Notes: a model not told the origin generated them from the sequence alone. Shown: positions 33,825-49,600, counted from the stretch's first letter. The stretch: DNA of 64,000 bases from Berberis thunbergii (GCA_003290165.1 QNQO01000511.1:558001-622000); one strand, 5' to 3'. Made by a program: numbers and translations.

Positions 33825-34884
33825 TAGGGGTGGGCACGGTTCGGATCGATTCCAAATTTTGAGGAACCTAACTCGAATCGTTTAAATTTTAACGGTTCCG
33901 ATTCGGATCGGTTCCTCCATTTTGAACGTTAGAACCGAACCTAACTCGAACCGTTGTAAACGGTTCGGTTCCAAACGGTTCCTGTATAAGTCACTTCAGG
34001 GTTGTTAATATTAGCCCTAGGTGGTGACAAGTTTAGCTTCAAGTCCAATTTAGGACTCTTCCCATTGTTCCTGTTACCCATCTCTTATGCTAGTTGCTTG
34101 TTTTGTGTGTAGTAGTCATACAATGTATGATAATAATACATCGGAAGCAAATCTTGAGCTGAATCTTGAGGAGGGTTGAATCTTGAGCAAATCTTGAGCA
34201 ATGTATGATAATAATACAGTGGAAGCAAATCTTGAGTTGAATCTGAGGAATCAAATCTTCAAAGAACAAAATCAATCGAGTGAGGAGGTTGGGGTTTATG
34301 GCTGTGGGAAGAAGATCTGAGACGAGAGTGAGAGAGGATGAGATTTGGGGGTGTTAGGGTTAGAAATCATATCTGAGACGAGAGTGAGAGAGGACGAGGG
34401 TGCTTGTGCGTCGTCTTCGTGCTTTGACTGTTTTTGTTGTGCGTCATCGTCTTGCTATGTCTGCTTGTGGAGAATCAGATCGTGGTGGGTGGTTGGGTGA
34501 AGTAGAGACCGAGAATGAGAATGACGGGAGGATTTCTCATTTAATCATTTGGGGGTGTTAGGGTTAGAAACCCATTTTTTTATACCCAATCACATTAAGG
34601 CACGTGTAAAGAGGTTTATGTAATCGGATCGGAACCGAACCATTTTAAACAATAATTTAGGAACCGAAATCGAATCGTTTTAGAGCGGTTTCGAAACCGA
34701 ACCGTTTTAGAGCAGTTTCGGAACCGAACCGTTTTAGAACGGTTCTGAACCGAACCGTTTTAGAACGGTTTCAGAACCAAACCAAATCATTTCATAATTT
34801 ATAAAATAAAAACCGAACCGTTTGAAGTAAAACGGTCTGGTTCGGTTTGGATTCGCGGTTCCTCAACCCGTTTGCCCACCCCTA
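33825..34884. mobile_element. Non-autonomous hAT element, 1060 bp
   Basis: The ends TAGGGGTGGGCA and TGCCCACCCCTA are perfect 12-bp inverted repeats. The 8-bp duplication TGTTCAAC is exact (33817-33824 and 34885-34892). Copy C1 has the empty site at about 24813. The arms carry many CGAACCGTTTTAGA and AACGGTTC repeats. No transposase frame. The middle has a direct repeat around AATCTTGAG and GTGAGAGAGGA. Confidence 0.95.
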
Positions 34885-35335
34885 TGTTCAACTACGTTTT
34901 GAATGTTCAGACATTGAGGGCTTTGACTCGAGGAAAGAGTCGTCGGTGAGTGAAAAGATCAAACAAGAAAAAATTTCCAAGTGGAGCCTAAACAATGTTT
35001 TCCCATTTCAAGCAGGAAAACATTTTACTGGCAGAAAAGTTTTCTTGTCCTAGAAACAAACGCGCCAGAAAACTCAATTTTTGTAGAAAAAAATTATTTT
35101 TCCATGATACACCTAAAATCAAACACACCCGTAAGGATAGTATATAATGTTTTTTTTTTTTTTTTTTGGAAAGATAAGTGTGCCACCGGTGGATATAGAA
35201 CCCAAAACATTGGAGTTAAACCATAGTATATAATGTTAAAAGCTTTTTTATCACAAAAGTTTCTAATAAAAACCTCAAATTTGAGACTCAGTTGAGTTTA
35301 CATCATTGCAACTCGAATAACCTAAAAACATTTTG

Positions 35336-37140
35336 GCCCTTGGGTTGACAAGGGCACAACATACAACCTTCTGAACTTTTAAAAACACATTTGCAGCCAA
35401 TGACATCACAGTCTTAGTATGAAGGCAATCTAAGTTCTATCAAGTTGGAGACATAAATTATAACTTCATGGGACACTATCACAACCATAATGAAATGAAA
35501 ACAATATTTAATTGTCAGATTTTGGTTCATGATGTTGAACATGAATATCTTTTCTTGATGGGGCCAAATAGCTTAAGAGTCATTACTTTGCATGAATTTG
35601 TATGATTTAAGCATTGTTAAGTGTGTTATGACATTTTAGGCTAATACTGTGATGTAATATTGGGTTGTATATTAGTATTATTAATATTCATTTAGTATTA
35701 GTTATTATTTAATTGGGTCAATCCATTTTAAGACTCAATACGAGTTCAATAGGAAATAGGTTTAAGATTTATTTAGTTTAAATAGGCATGAATAATAAGT
35801 TGTAAATACTTATTATTGAGTTTTGAGAATTGATTGAATTTGTAAAACTTTGACAAATACAAGTTTCAGTAATGTTTTGGTTTATAGGCTTCGGTTGAAC
35901 CTATCAATTTGGTATCAAAGTGGTAAAATATTTTGACAAAGATGTCGCCTAAGGGAACTATCAATGCAAAAATGGAACGCATGGAGAAAGCCCTTGCGGA
36001 TATCTTAGAGCAATTGATTGATGTCTTGCTTGTCAAGAACCTAAAGCTATGCTCGAAAATTTGAATTGTGAAGCTGGACAACGAGATGAGATCTTTTCAA
36101 ATTCGTCTGAAGCATAGAAAGTGAACCATACTGTCGTTGATTGGGAGACACCACCTGTGTTTGAAGTGTATAAAGAGTATACGATTATCCGCAAATTGTT
36201 GTGTTATGAGAGTAAAACACATCACAGGATATACAATTATCTGCAAGTTGGCCCTTGGGTTGACTACGGGGCAAAACATACAACCTTGAAACTTTTCAAA
36301 ACACATTTGTAGCGGCATCACAGTCATGGTATGAAGGTAATCTAAGAAGTTGTGTCAAGTTGGAGATATATACCGTAACTTCAATGGGACACTATGACAA
36401 GCATAATGAAAGTGAAAGCATATATTTGATTGTCTGGTTCATGATATTGAACATGAATTTCTTAATGGGAACAAACAGTTTAGGAATCATTACTTTGCAT
36501 GCATTTGTATGATTTAAACATTGTTTGGTGAGTTATGACAGTTTAGGTTGATATTGTGATGTAATATTGGGTTGTATATTAATATTAGCATTTATTCAGT
36601 ATTGGTTATTATTTAATTAGTTAGTCATGTTAAGGGCTAACTAAGAGTACAAATTCAATAGGAATTTGGTTTAAGATTTATTGATTTTAAATAGACATGA
36701 ATAATAAGTTGTACTGAATTTTGAGAATTAATTGAATTTGTAAAACTTTGACAAATACAAGTTTCGGTTATGCTTTGGTTTGTAAGATTCCGCTAAACCT
36801 ATCAATTTGGTATCAGAATGGTAAAATCTTTGGACAAAGATGTCGCCTAAGGGAACTACCAACACAAGGGTGGAGCATATGGAGAAAGCTCTTACGGATA
36901 TCTTAAAGCAGTTGATTGTTGTCTTGCTTGTCAAGAACCTGATCTGTGAAAATTCATGTCGTGGGGCTGGACAACAAGATGAGATATTTCTAGATTCGTC
37001 TGTAGCAGAAAAGGTGAACCATATTGTCATTGATTGGGAAACACCACATGTGTTTGATGTGTACGAAGGGTATACGATTATCCGCAAGTTGTTGCGTTAT
37101 GAGACCAAAACACATCTCAAATTTTTTGCAGATTTTTACT
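35336..37140 (+). repeat. Tandem duplication of about 0.9 kb inside C2
   Basis: TTGGCCCTTGGGTTGAC starts both units (about 35336 and 36249). Each unit contains flank, a full LTR, a primer site and the start of the gag-like frame (ATG at 35942 and 36840). The second unit continues into the rest of the element. C1 has one unit, so this arose after the block duplication. Confidence 0.87.
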
Positions 37141-37866
37141 TGAAAGAAAATCTAAAAATCGAATAACTTCGCAAGAACGGGGTGATTATCATAAACAAGA
37201 ATGATATCCCTAATTGCCCCAATTCCTTAAATTGCAATTTGCAATGAAACGACTAGCTCTGACTAAATCAAAAGAGGAATAAGAGAACATGGCCAAAAAA
37301 AAAAAAAACTCTCAAGTTTATTTATACCTAGCGTCAGTCAATACCACCACAAAAATTTGACTCAAGTGATTCTGCTACTATTCATAGCCGCGTGGCATAC
37401 CCTATTTTACCACAATTTGTCGATTCTTATGAATGTGGTTCAGATGTTATTACCCAATACATGACAAGTTGTCCTACCGCGAGACATAATTTGAGACAAT
37501 TTTTATGCCAAAGTTTGAGACAATTTTGCAAACGTATTTGTCAGAATTCAGGTCATGAAATGATTTTTTTTTTTTTTATTCAAGGATTCATAGAGAAAAT
37601 TATGTTTGCTCGATTCAAGATACGAGCAACTACAAAGACAAAATTTGAGGTCAACTCTTACGCAATTTTCAGAGATATCATCCTCAAAGCTCAAGGACGA
37701 GTGTTTCAAAGCGAGTCCAATAGGAATTAGATTTAGGATTTATTGAGTTTAGATAGGCATTAATAATAAGTTGTAATTAGTTAGTATTGACCTTGGATAA
37801 TTAACTAAATATATGAAATTTTGACGAAAACATGTTTCAGTTTGTAAGCTTTCGCTTAACCTGTTA
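36557..37866 (+). mobile_element. Small non-autonomous LTR retrotransposon, copy 2 (with extra LTR at 35650-35906)
   Basis: LTR 36557-36804 is followed after three bases by a primer site TGGTATCAGAATGG (tRNA-Met type). A gag-like frame starts at 36840: MSPKGTTNTRVEHMEKALTD, then EKVNHIVIDWETPHVFDVYE, typical of plant gypsy gag N-termini. It degrades after about 37166. The 3' LTR is reduced to about 37711-37866. The flanks match those of the copy at 25613-26893, so both descend from one insertion. The LTR at 35650-35906 with primer site and 40 gag codons is the extra unit of the tandem duplication. Confidence 0.8.
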
Positions 37867-37929
37867 TATTTTCAATCTTTTCAATAACATTGTTGAGAGA
37901 AAAGTTTGATAGTTGACTTATAGACAAGG

Positions 37930-38480
37930 ATTTTTCCGAGTTAATTTCGATCTCTTGATTTCAAAATATTTTGGTGTACAAAAAAAACGTAAATATTCAA
38001 GGATATATGAAATATATATAATGAATTTCGAAAGTGTATGAAACATATGAAGAAAAAAAATAAGATGTGAGTAAATAAATTTATTAAACACATTAAATGA
38101 AACCTAAATACCAAGAAATGAAAAATAAAACATGACATTTATATATAATTAGAAAATTAGGGGGTGGTTTCAAAAATAAGTATACAATTAGAAGAAAGGC
38201 TAATTAGAAAATTAGGGAGGTGACTTCAAAAATTAATAAATAATTAAAAAACCTCAAATTTTACAAAAAAATCTCCGAAATTTTCGAAAAAAAACCCTAA
38301 AAATGTAACTTTTGGTAGCTAATTTTAAATTTTCTATGAAAAAACAAAATTTACGAAAAAAAAAATACCGAAATTGATGAAAAAACCTCGAAATTTTTCC
38401 AAAATTTTCTCGAAAAATTGTTAAATTACATTTCACCATTTTTCTTTTCGAAATTCAAAAAAAAAATTTATCGGTGAGAT
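37930..38480. other. AT-rich insertion specific to C2
   Basis: C1 runs directly from the end of the LTR element to ACTTGTAGATTAT, whereas C2 has about 0.55 kb extra between. It contains a two-copy direct repeat (ATTAGAAAATTAGGG(A/G)GGTG near 38149 and 38202) and many AAATTTTC-type words. I see no terminal repeats or gene, so its origin is unknown. Confidence 0.5.
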
Positions 38481-39003
38481 TTCTTGTAGATTATGACAAC
38501 TTGACATCATTTGCATCATATAAACTAAAGTACCCTCATTGCTCCACAAGGAATTCACTTTAGGCTAACCATATGTTTTGGCTTTGATTGTAAAATGATT
38601 GGGTCTATACATCAATAAAGAACAAGTATACTGCAACAACTTTATTAAATAATAATAATAATAATAAAACACCACAAATTTATAAGCTAATTAACAGATC
38701 TATCCAATCGAATACACCATTCCATTATACATCCTACACTTTTTCATTGTACATTTACCATCAAAGCAAAAAAAAAAAAAAAAAAACCTAATAATGAAAC
38801 ATATGAGATCCACTTGACATCAAATCAAACAATTACCTTAGAGAAATCAGAAAATCTCAGCAGTGAAAGTACGGACAGTAGATTTAGAGACCCACATGAA
38901 CATGGACATATCACCACAAAGATCCTCCATGATCCATTGTTCCTCCTCTACCTTCACAAATGGGCCATTCACACGTATCATCTCACTTTCTCACGTGATA
39001 AGT

Positions 39004-39011
39004 CCACGTGG
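39004..39011 (+). promoter_or_regulatory. G-box upstream of CKX
   Basis: CCACGTGG is a perfect G-box. A second TCACGTGA palindrome lies at 38991-38998 and a CACACGTAT at 38970-38978, giving three ACGT cores in about 40 bp just before the TATA box. Such clusters are bound by bZIP/bHLH factors. A link to abscisic acid or light response is inference only. Confidence 0.55.
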
Positions 39012-39030
39012 CATCTCCCCTTCCCTGTCC

Positions 39031-39037
39031 TATAAAT
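39031..39037 (+). promoter_or_regulatory. TATA box of CKX
   Basis: TATAAAT lies 72 bp upstream of the ATG, preceded by C-rich sequence. Distance and context suit a plant core promoter with a short 5' UTR. Confidence 0.75.
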
Positions 39038-39102
39038 CACAAAACTTGTATCACCCCTCCATGACACTTAAAACACTGTAAACTTATCATTTTTCAACTC
39101 TC

Positions 39103-41353
<2,251 letters not shown>

Positions 41354-41838
41354 CAGGTTATCTAGACAAAAATAAAAAACACAAATAGATATATATCTCC
41401 TCTTAAATTATGTCTAAAAAGATAATCATGTCCAGATGAGCTAACTAAAAACTATGTGTACAAAATATTGTTAGGTTGTCCATGGTGGAGTCTCTGTATA
41501 TTGCGGTCAAGATAAATTATTGAACTTACTCTTATATGTTGTAATTGTATGTATTATCTTGTAGAACTTGTACTCTTATTATAACTCACTCTTATATGTT
41601 GTAATTGTTTGTATTGCTTTGTAGAACTTATTATGAGTTGTTAAAAAAGTCGGGATCCCATGTTACTGATTCAAGAGATTATCATAATTATACATTATAC
41701 CCAAGCTGACCTGTAACCTATCAAAAATACCAAATATACATCCCAAACAATCACTTTTGTTTTTGAGGATATGGTCAAATTTTACCCAAGATGAAATTCT
41801 GGGAAAAGAAACTATTCCGGAATCCGGATTATAATTTG
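41354..41838. other. CKX 3' flank
   Basis: No gene. Repeated TTATATGTTGTAATTGT (41534 and 41593) is a short direct repeat. AATAAA-like words near 41370 may serve polyadenylation. Confidence 0.4.
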
Positions 41839-42325
41839 TAGGGGTAGACATCCCATCCCGCAATCTTGATCTCGTCCTGATTTTTTTCCCAGGTTCTTTT
41901 GGGATTCATCAAACCCATCTCGATCCCGTCACGATCTAGAGTGGGATGGGATCGGGATCGAGATTTGCAATCCTACCCATCCATCCCATATTTATTTAAT
42001 ATTTATTGTTATTAAATTTAATATTTTAATTAAGACAGACTTGATTTTTTATGTTGTTGATAATCATGTACTTGTAGTATTAACTATTTCTGATTTGATT
42101 ATTGATATAGTTGATGTGTAAGACATTAATCATGTAGTATCATGTTGTTGAATCATGTTTAGTGTGAATTTTAAACTTGAAGAAATTTGTCGCTGCGAGA
42201 ATTTTTTTGTGCCATATAGTCTCGTCCAAGACCCATTTGGGATGGAATAAGGTCTCTCCTGTCTCGAAGATAAAGCAATGGGATGGGATCGGGATGAAGT
42301 CCATCTCATCCCATGCCCACCCCTA
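41839..42325. mobile_element. Non-autonomous hAT element, 487 bp (empty relative of the Pack-hAT)
   Basis: The ends TAGGGGTAGACA and TGCCCACCCCTA are inverted repeats, and ATAATTTG is duplicated exactly (41831-41838 and 42326-42333). The arms start CATCCCATCCCGCAAT and end CATCTCATCCCATGCCC, nearly as in the element at 29283-30305, but the middle is AT-rich with no gene fragment. Confidence 0.92.
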
Positions 42326-42333
42326 ATAATTTG

Positions 42334-42994
42334 AGATCAACATAATTTTTTAAGTAGAAAATCGATTTTTTCATTTTTATATTGCATTCGAATGTTGAGA
42401 TAAATTTTTGACTTGGACTAGAGGTATAAGGAAGTAAAGTAAAGGAAGGGCACAAAGAATCTGGTTGTGGCAATGGGAGAACAAGAGTTTGAGAAAAATG
42501 GATTACAATGGACCAAGGAAAAAAAAGAAAGTTGTCCGGACGCATCTATTATTCGATGCTAAAAAAAGCTAGTTGGGATTTAGGACTTAGGAGTACCAAG
42601 GAAAAGAGTGAGGGAAATTATGATGTAATATAAAGAAGAATAACTTACATGTCCCAAGTCTTTCCTGCTGATTTCAGTAAAATGATAGGACATTAAGACC
42701 CATTGTAAGAAACATGGTACATCTATAGCAAAATACCAACTTTTTAGCTACAAGTCTAAATTATTTCCACAATATGTAGTCGAACTTTTTGAACGTTAAA
42801 AAACACTATGGAGAAGCGAAATAGTATGTTCTACTTAACATTCTTACTAGTGGGTAGAGTGAATGAAGTTTTATTCCAACAAAGAAATGAATAAACCATA
42901 ATGTTTAAAACACAGCTTGCTTTACTTCATATTTCTATGCACATTCAGTAAAATTCGATATTGTTCATAACAACTTCTTAAAGAGAGGTAGAAA

Positions 42995-43047
<53 letters not shown>

Positions 43048-43658
43048 AACATTAAAAAAATAAAATTTAAAAACACCATATAGGATGCAAATCATGTGCC
43101 ACACTTCCAATACGATGGGCAGAACACTGTCAATGCTAAAACATTAAAAAGAAACCTGGGATGCAGAAATCAATGCTCAAAGTCAAGTTATGATCATATC
43201 GAATGGCTTGATATTAAATATGAATTAAACTCTGAGAAAATGCATTTTATCGTATATGCATTACATGAAAACATTTCATATTGTATTTGAGATTGTTCGA
43301 GCATCTCTTCTAGGAACATTTGAAAAAGAAAAGAAAACAAAAGACCCACTTATATCAAACAACGACTACATACATAATCAGGTGGCAGTTAAAAATGCAA
43401 GCAAAACTTTAAATTAACTTACGCGGATCATAGACTCGAAACAGTAGAATCATGAGATCTTGAGGCAAAATTGATTGGGGTAACGCAGTCCTTGGTTTCA
43501 CGTTGAGATGATAAGCTTCAAGTGCAGAAGTGGATAAACTTGTTTGTATCTTTCACTCGTCAAAGTGCATACAAAACCATCTTCTTAGAGTCTAAGATGT
43601 TCCCAAAAGAACAAGGTTGGTCCTTCTTAAATAATGAACAACTTTAGGCAACAACTCT
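42334..43658. other. Intergenic region between CKX and the RBM28-like gene
   Basis: AT-rich with no gene. An A run followed by about 15 TA units lies at 42990-43041. CKX (plus) and the RBM28-like gene (minus) converge here, so both transcripts terminate in this 2.3 kb interval together with the preceding hAT. Confidence 0.5.
42990..43041. repeat. Poly-A/(TA)n microsatellite
   Basis: About 22 A followed by about 15 TA dinucleotides. Confidence 0.95.
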
Positions 43659-46600
43659 CTACGACTGAAACCATCTCTTGAGTTGTCTGGAGCCTTTCTT
43701 TCCACCCTCACTTTTACTTGAACTCTTCTGTGAAAACTTGGATCGATATTGTTCTATCAGCATGTCTAGTTTATCCACTACTTCTTGCCCTGAAGCGGAT
43801 TTTGTCTTCTTTTTCTTTGAATTTCTTTTGTCTGGTTGCTCTGAATCCACACCATTTTGTAGGTTCCTCTTTTTCATATTTACTCCAAAGTTCTCTTGAG
43901 ATTTCAACTCCGGGGTAGGATCAGCCACACCATTACCTAACAGTTGAGTGTCAGACCGTTTTCCTTCTTGGTGTATATTTGACTTCTGCACTGACCCTTC
44001 GGGTTTATCTTGAGAAGCAAGTTTTGTTTTCCTTTCTCTTGCTTGCTTGCCCTTCAGCTTCTTGGTTTTTAAATGTTCTTCGTTGGCAGTGATTCTGTTG
44101 GGTTCATCATCCCTCTCATCTCCTTGAGTAGGTTTTGATAAGTCGGAAGATACATTAAGGTCTTTGGATTTGCGCTTTCTCATTTTCTTCTCCATACCAC
44201 TTGGATGAGAATCTGCAGTTTGTGATTTGGTATTTTGTTGCATGTATTCTGCACTGGCATGATCACCCTGGCGAGATTGTAACTTGACTTTTCGTAACTT
44301 CAAGGTTTGGACATTATCAAGAGCAAACTCGACAATAGGGCGATGCTCTAGAGTAAAAGTTTCTACAATATACAGTACAAGAATAATAAAAAACAATTAT
44401 CAGCAAAAATCACTACTTTCTAAGCAAAGGATAGATAACTACCACCCAAATACCACAAAGGGGCCATCTTACTGAGTAGAGAACAACATAAATCTTCTGG
44501 AAAAAACAAGAAAATGAATTTAAAGAGGTATAACAAAATAGTTATTGAGTTTTCCAAGCGTGCAATGAAATTAAGATATTATGAAAACGAAGCCAGTTGA
44601 GAAGTTTAAATCAAATCCATCCAATGGCACACACAACTTGGTGAGCAGTCAACTAGCACAAATCAAGTCGAGCCAAACTGAACCATCTCGCTGTTAGAAC
44701 TAGGAACATACTTGAAATACACTACATACTATAAAAGACAGCCCACCAATCCTGCTCACTCACCCACTACCCTTTGCTGTGATGCATGTGGCTATTTATG
44801 TCTAAACCACCAGAAAGGAACATAATAAGGGGGTAAAAAACTAGTAAACATAGATGTCGATGTCTAACCAAGAAACGCCGTAGTCATCAATTTATTATTT
44901 CCTGCCTGTGCAAATTTCCAAAACCATTCAAGCCTAGAGTTGACCTATCCTCAGTTCAAGAATAGGATGCAATGAGGAAAGTTTTCCTGCCATATGAGAT
45001 ATTGGCATTTCGTGATTGAATTTCAAGCAAATGTCTGTGAGAAGGTTTGCATGAAAAGGTTCATTGGCATCTGAAACTCCTAGCCAATATGAGAGTAGTC
45101 ATGAAAGTAAAACGACAACCAGGCTCAGGTTTACAACAAAATATCAAGGAAAGCTGCAACCTTACATTTACTGGTAGGATGTAAGAGTCACAATCTACGT
45201 AAAAAAAAAAGATCCTGAGATATCTGAGATACGTGATAGCATCTAAACCTAATGCATGCACTCACATAATTTCAAACGAAATTTTCTGGAGTAAAAATGA
45301 AAACAGCTAGGTGCACTATTAATTGTAAATAAAAGTAGACCAATAATATGAAAACAGGGGTATTAGATGGAGGACACATCTCTCAGTGTTTCTTAGCAAC
45401 CGCTTGTCTTATGAGGCCACATCAGTTTATGTTATTAGATAATAGATATTAATGGAGGCAGAATTCCTTTGTGTCACAGGCAAAGCTCAAAATATATAGT
45501 TTCTTTGTTATATATGCCAGGATGTTTGCGATGGATCATTAGGTATAGGAATATAGGATAACAAGAACCATCAACAAATTAACTTACGAGGATTATTATT
45601 GAGAACTCTCAAGGCCACGAGTGCATGTTGATGTTCAGTGAACTCTACAAAAGCGACTCCACGTGAATACTGCTTGCTGGGAACCTTTTCGTTCTTTGAA
45701 TCTTTCAAAAACTTTATCTGAATACAAGTAAATGGTATTTATAAGAGCAATCATCTTTATATATCACTACATATACAATAATTCAGTGCATTTACCTGTC
45801 GAATCGCAGGGTTTTGTTTGCTAGCTCGGGAAATAACTGCATCCAGGCACAACTTTTTTAATTCTTTTTCAGTCATTGACTTTGGCAAATTGTGTATGAT
45901 TAGTCTTGTTTTTGAAACATGAAAGTTGGAGATTGAAGCTTAGTCGTCTTTATCTTTTCCAGCCTGCAAAGGACAGATCAAAACACATGAACTTATTTAT
46001 AAATAAATAAAAAAGACTGACAGCGACAAGAGTGTTCCTTGCGATGCTTACCTTTGGCGCTTCAACATGTCACTTGCTGAAACACCTTCAGCAGCTGGTG
46101 AACCCTCGAGAATGACACCTTCCTGTCGATATTGAAAAAAAAAAGATTTGAAATCATTTATTCTACGCTTAAAAAAATGCGGTACAGTATAATATGACAT
46201 CATAACAAGTAAAAGACCTTTGCTAGGTATAAGTTGCGGTGGTCATGATCAACAACTTTTGTCTTCTCTTGTTCTTTATGCTGAGCTGATTTCTTGTCTA
46301 AAGCCTTCAAAACAGTCAGTTGTCTGCCTTTCAAAAGAATCCCTAAACCAGGTGTGGCAGTTGCTGCTGCAACAGCAGCATCTACTGCAGATGGATCACT
46401 AAACTTGAGAAATCCAGTTCCTCTAGGTCGCCTGCTCGCAAACATGAGAAAATAGTGATATGGAATAATTATAAAATAAATAAATAAACTTAATGCATGT
46501 TTTGTAGACAAGAATTAATGCATGTTTTAGTCCATACTTGGTGACTTGATGAAGAACTGGAACAAAGGAGTGCACTTTTCCAAATGCAGAGAACCGTGTT

Positions 46601-49600
46601 TTGACCTCTTCACCATCAATCTCAAATGGAAGATTACTTATGAAAACAGTTCTCTGTAAATCCTCCTCTTTCTTACTTTGCTCATTAGGTGTTAATTCAG
46701 TTTTGTTGCCCGTCTCAATACTAATTTTACTAGAACCTTTTTCAGGCACAATAGATACTTCCTTGTTACTTTGAGGTATCAAAGACTCTTCACCAGCAAC
46801 AGCAGGGATTTCTTTAGCAGAGGACGCCATCAAGTTCGACGCCATCAAGTTCTTAAGAACTTTTTGTGCAATATTTGCTTCTTCCAGAAAATCCTCTTCT
46901 TTTGGTTGTGTAATAGTGTTAATTGCTTCTTCAAGAACGAGACCTTCTACAAGGTCTTTGGGTTTCTCATCATCATTAACGCTACAGTCCTCCATATCAT
47001 CGCCACTGGCATCACTTTCTTCATCACTCTGAAGACCTGTATGCAATAGAACTTGACCTCAGAAAGAAATAAAGGATCAGGGATTCGCAGCAAACAAATT
47101 TAGCATATGCAAATGCATACTCAAGCAAACCTGCAATTATCTCCAGACAAAGATCAACAATTATAAGACTTGAAACAATGAAGACAATATAAAAACTGCC
47201 ACCCTAGATTGAAAGATAAAGAATTGATTTATCATAACGTAAGGAATTGTAGAGATGCTAGATGCCATGTAAAAAGAAGTAATTTCCTCAATACATTCAT
47301 GTTCCCTGCCCCACAGCCACAGTAATATCAAATCTTATATTACACCTGCCAGCTTCAGTCTTCCATTAAATACCTAATTTCTAATAGGACATCTAAAACT
47401 CCAACAACCATGTGTTTTTTATCCACACGTCAATAGGCCAACTTCAGTGAACCTCATCGAGTCCATGAGACGACTCAAACCAGATTATGGTTTTTACGCT
47501 AATGGAAATGCCAAAGAAAGTGATAATATGAAAAATCTTCAATTCTGACTCCCATTTGGACAATTCCTCTCATCTTCCTACCAATGAAATAAATATTAGA
47601 TTTCGATTTGCTGCGTCGAGCATAATCTATTGCAAATTAAAACTTGGCCACCAAGCCACCACTTTATAGGAGTGTTAATCGGTTCAATCGGTTTGAAGTT
47701 GGATCAAAACCAAACCGAACTTGGGATTCGGTTTTCGGTTCGGTTTTTTCATTTTTCAAACAGAAACCCATAGGTTTCGGTTTTTCCCTTTTATTTTCTA
47801 TTTTTCTTCCATCCTCCTTTATACTGAAACAACTGAAACAATTCTGTATTGCCATTATCTTACAACTAGACCTAAACACAAAGATAAAACCTTTTCACAT
47901 ATACAAATTTCAAATAAAATTTGAACCTCAACAAAATTATATTATTCAAAACAAAAAACAAGATTATACCAGTTTTTCTACTATGATAAAAGAGATTAGC
48001 ATTATTGCATTCTAATTGAACAAGCTCGAATGATCATACAATTCGACAAACCCCCAATAGTGTTAATGCAAAGAAAATGAGTCTAACAAAAAGAAAAAAA
48101 GGCTCAGACACACGGTGCTCAACGAGTTATCGAACCTCCGCCCAGCCTGGCCGCTGGAATTCAAGACTTGATTTAGCATGAGCTTCAAAAAGTCACATTT
48201 CTCAGATGATCTAATCCCTGTATGGAACCCTTGGCGGCACTGAGGATGGCGTCGGTGTAACACCCCTAAACTTCATAAAAACTAATTTATTATAGGGTTA
48301 CATTTAATTGAATTCATGTTTCAAAATTTTAGGATTTATTTGGTGAGTTAAAGGGTGGGTGCCCTCAGAATTTTAGTGGGGGCGAATAGCCACCCATAAT
48401 ATAAAACAAAAACCCTCATTTCCTTCTTCTCTTCTTATCCTCTTCGGCAGCGACGGCAAGGAAGAGGTGTTCCGGGCGATCGATGGTGTGGAGATCACAG
48501 GCGAGAGGTCATGCTTTCTACGCTGCGGGTTGATTGGATTTGCGGGTTGTGTGGTGTGCGAATAAAATCAGTGAGTTTTCTTCATACTATTACATATTTT
48601 TGTTGAAAATTGTTCTTGGAATCAAGGTTAGGTTTTGGTATTTAATCAATTTTCTTCCCCAATTTCATTCAATGGGTTTACTAATTTAGGTGTTTTTCTA
48701 GTTTTATGTTAAATTTTTCAATGGGTTTTCCTTCCTCAATTTGCTTGTTGTTGTTACTATTAATATCTCTATTATCTTGTTTACTAGTGTTTGTACAGAT
48801 GATACGTATCATACCGATTCTAATAACAGTAGTTCATGTTGAGTATTTGAATATATTTAGGTAGTGGAATCTTTGCTTGTGTGCAATGGCATCTTTGCTT
48901 CAGTTATTGGTTCATTATATAATGCAATGAAACTTTTTTGCTGCATTTGTTTGAGTTTTGCCTTCACTTCAGAACTTAGGAAGCAGGGTTAATTTTGCAC
49001 CTGTACTATGAGTAGTTCCTAGTTATGAAGTTTGTGTGATTTGGTGATGTTATAATACTCTTCATGCTTTAAGCTTCCATTTTAATTAATTTTGACGTTA
49101 GGATTAGGATGATTTTTGCATAAGGTCCTTGGATAAAAGCATTAGTAGTTCCCAGCATGTGTCTTGTAATTGAACTGATTTTGTGTAGGTTTCTACAAAG
49201 ATTTTGATTGGGGTTTTAAGAAAGTACAGTATCATGCTATATACCAAAATTTTTCTGTTTGAGTCTAATTTTAAAGGATTTTACGGTATCACAATCCGAG
49301 TTTTGTACAAAAAGATATATGCATTTTAGTAACAAGAGGTAAATCAGCCGAAGGCTGACAGATTGCCTGTTTTTGTTTGTAAAATTTGTATTGTTATAGA
49401 CATAATCATGGGGTATGCCTTATATGGTTGGAAACCTCTTGGTGTCTACTTTTCATTGCCCCAAACGGTATGCAATTTGGAGCTCTAACGTGAGAGTTAT
49501 GTACATTTGAGTGATGACTGGTCAAACTATCCGATTAGGACGGCTTGTACATTTCAGTATACTTGGCAAGGTTATTTATTTGACTGTTTAGGGACGGAAA

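Larger units (their letters stand above)
33589..38770 (+). repeat. Segmental duplication, copy C2
   Basis: Partner of 24581-27230, enlarged by a hAT insertion (33825-34884), a 0.9 kb tandem duplication (about 35336-37140) and extra sequence at about 37930-38480. It ends about 330 bp before the CKX start codon, so the duplication border lies in the CKX upstream region. Confidence 0.87.

Noticed and set aside
43678..43918. Plus-strand frames opposite the last RBM28-like exon
   Set aside because: They are shadows of the lysine-rich C-terminal coding sequence on the minus strand.
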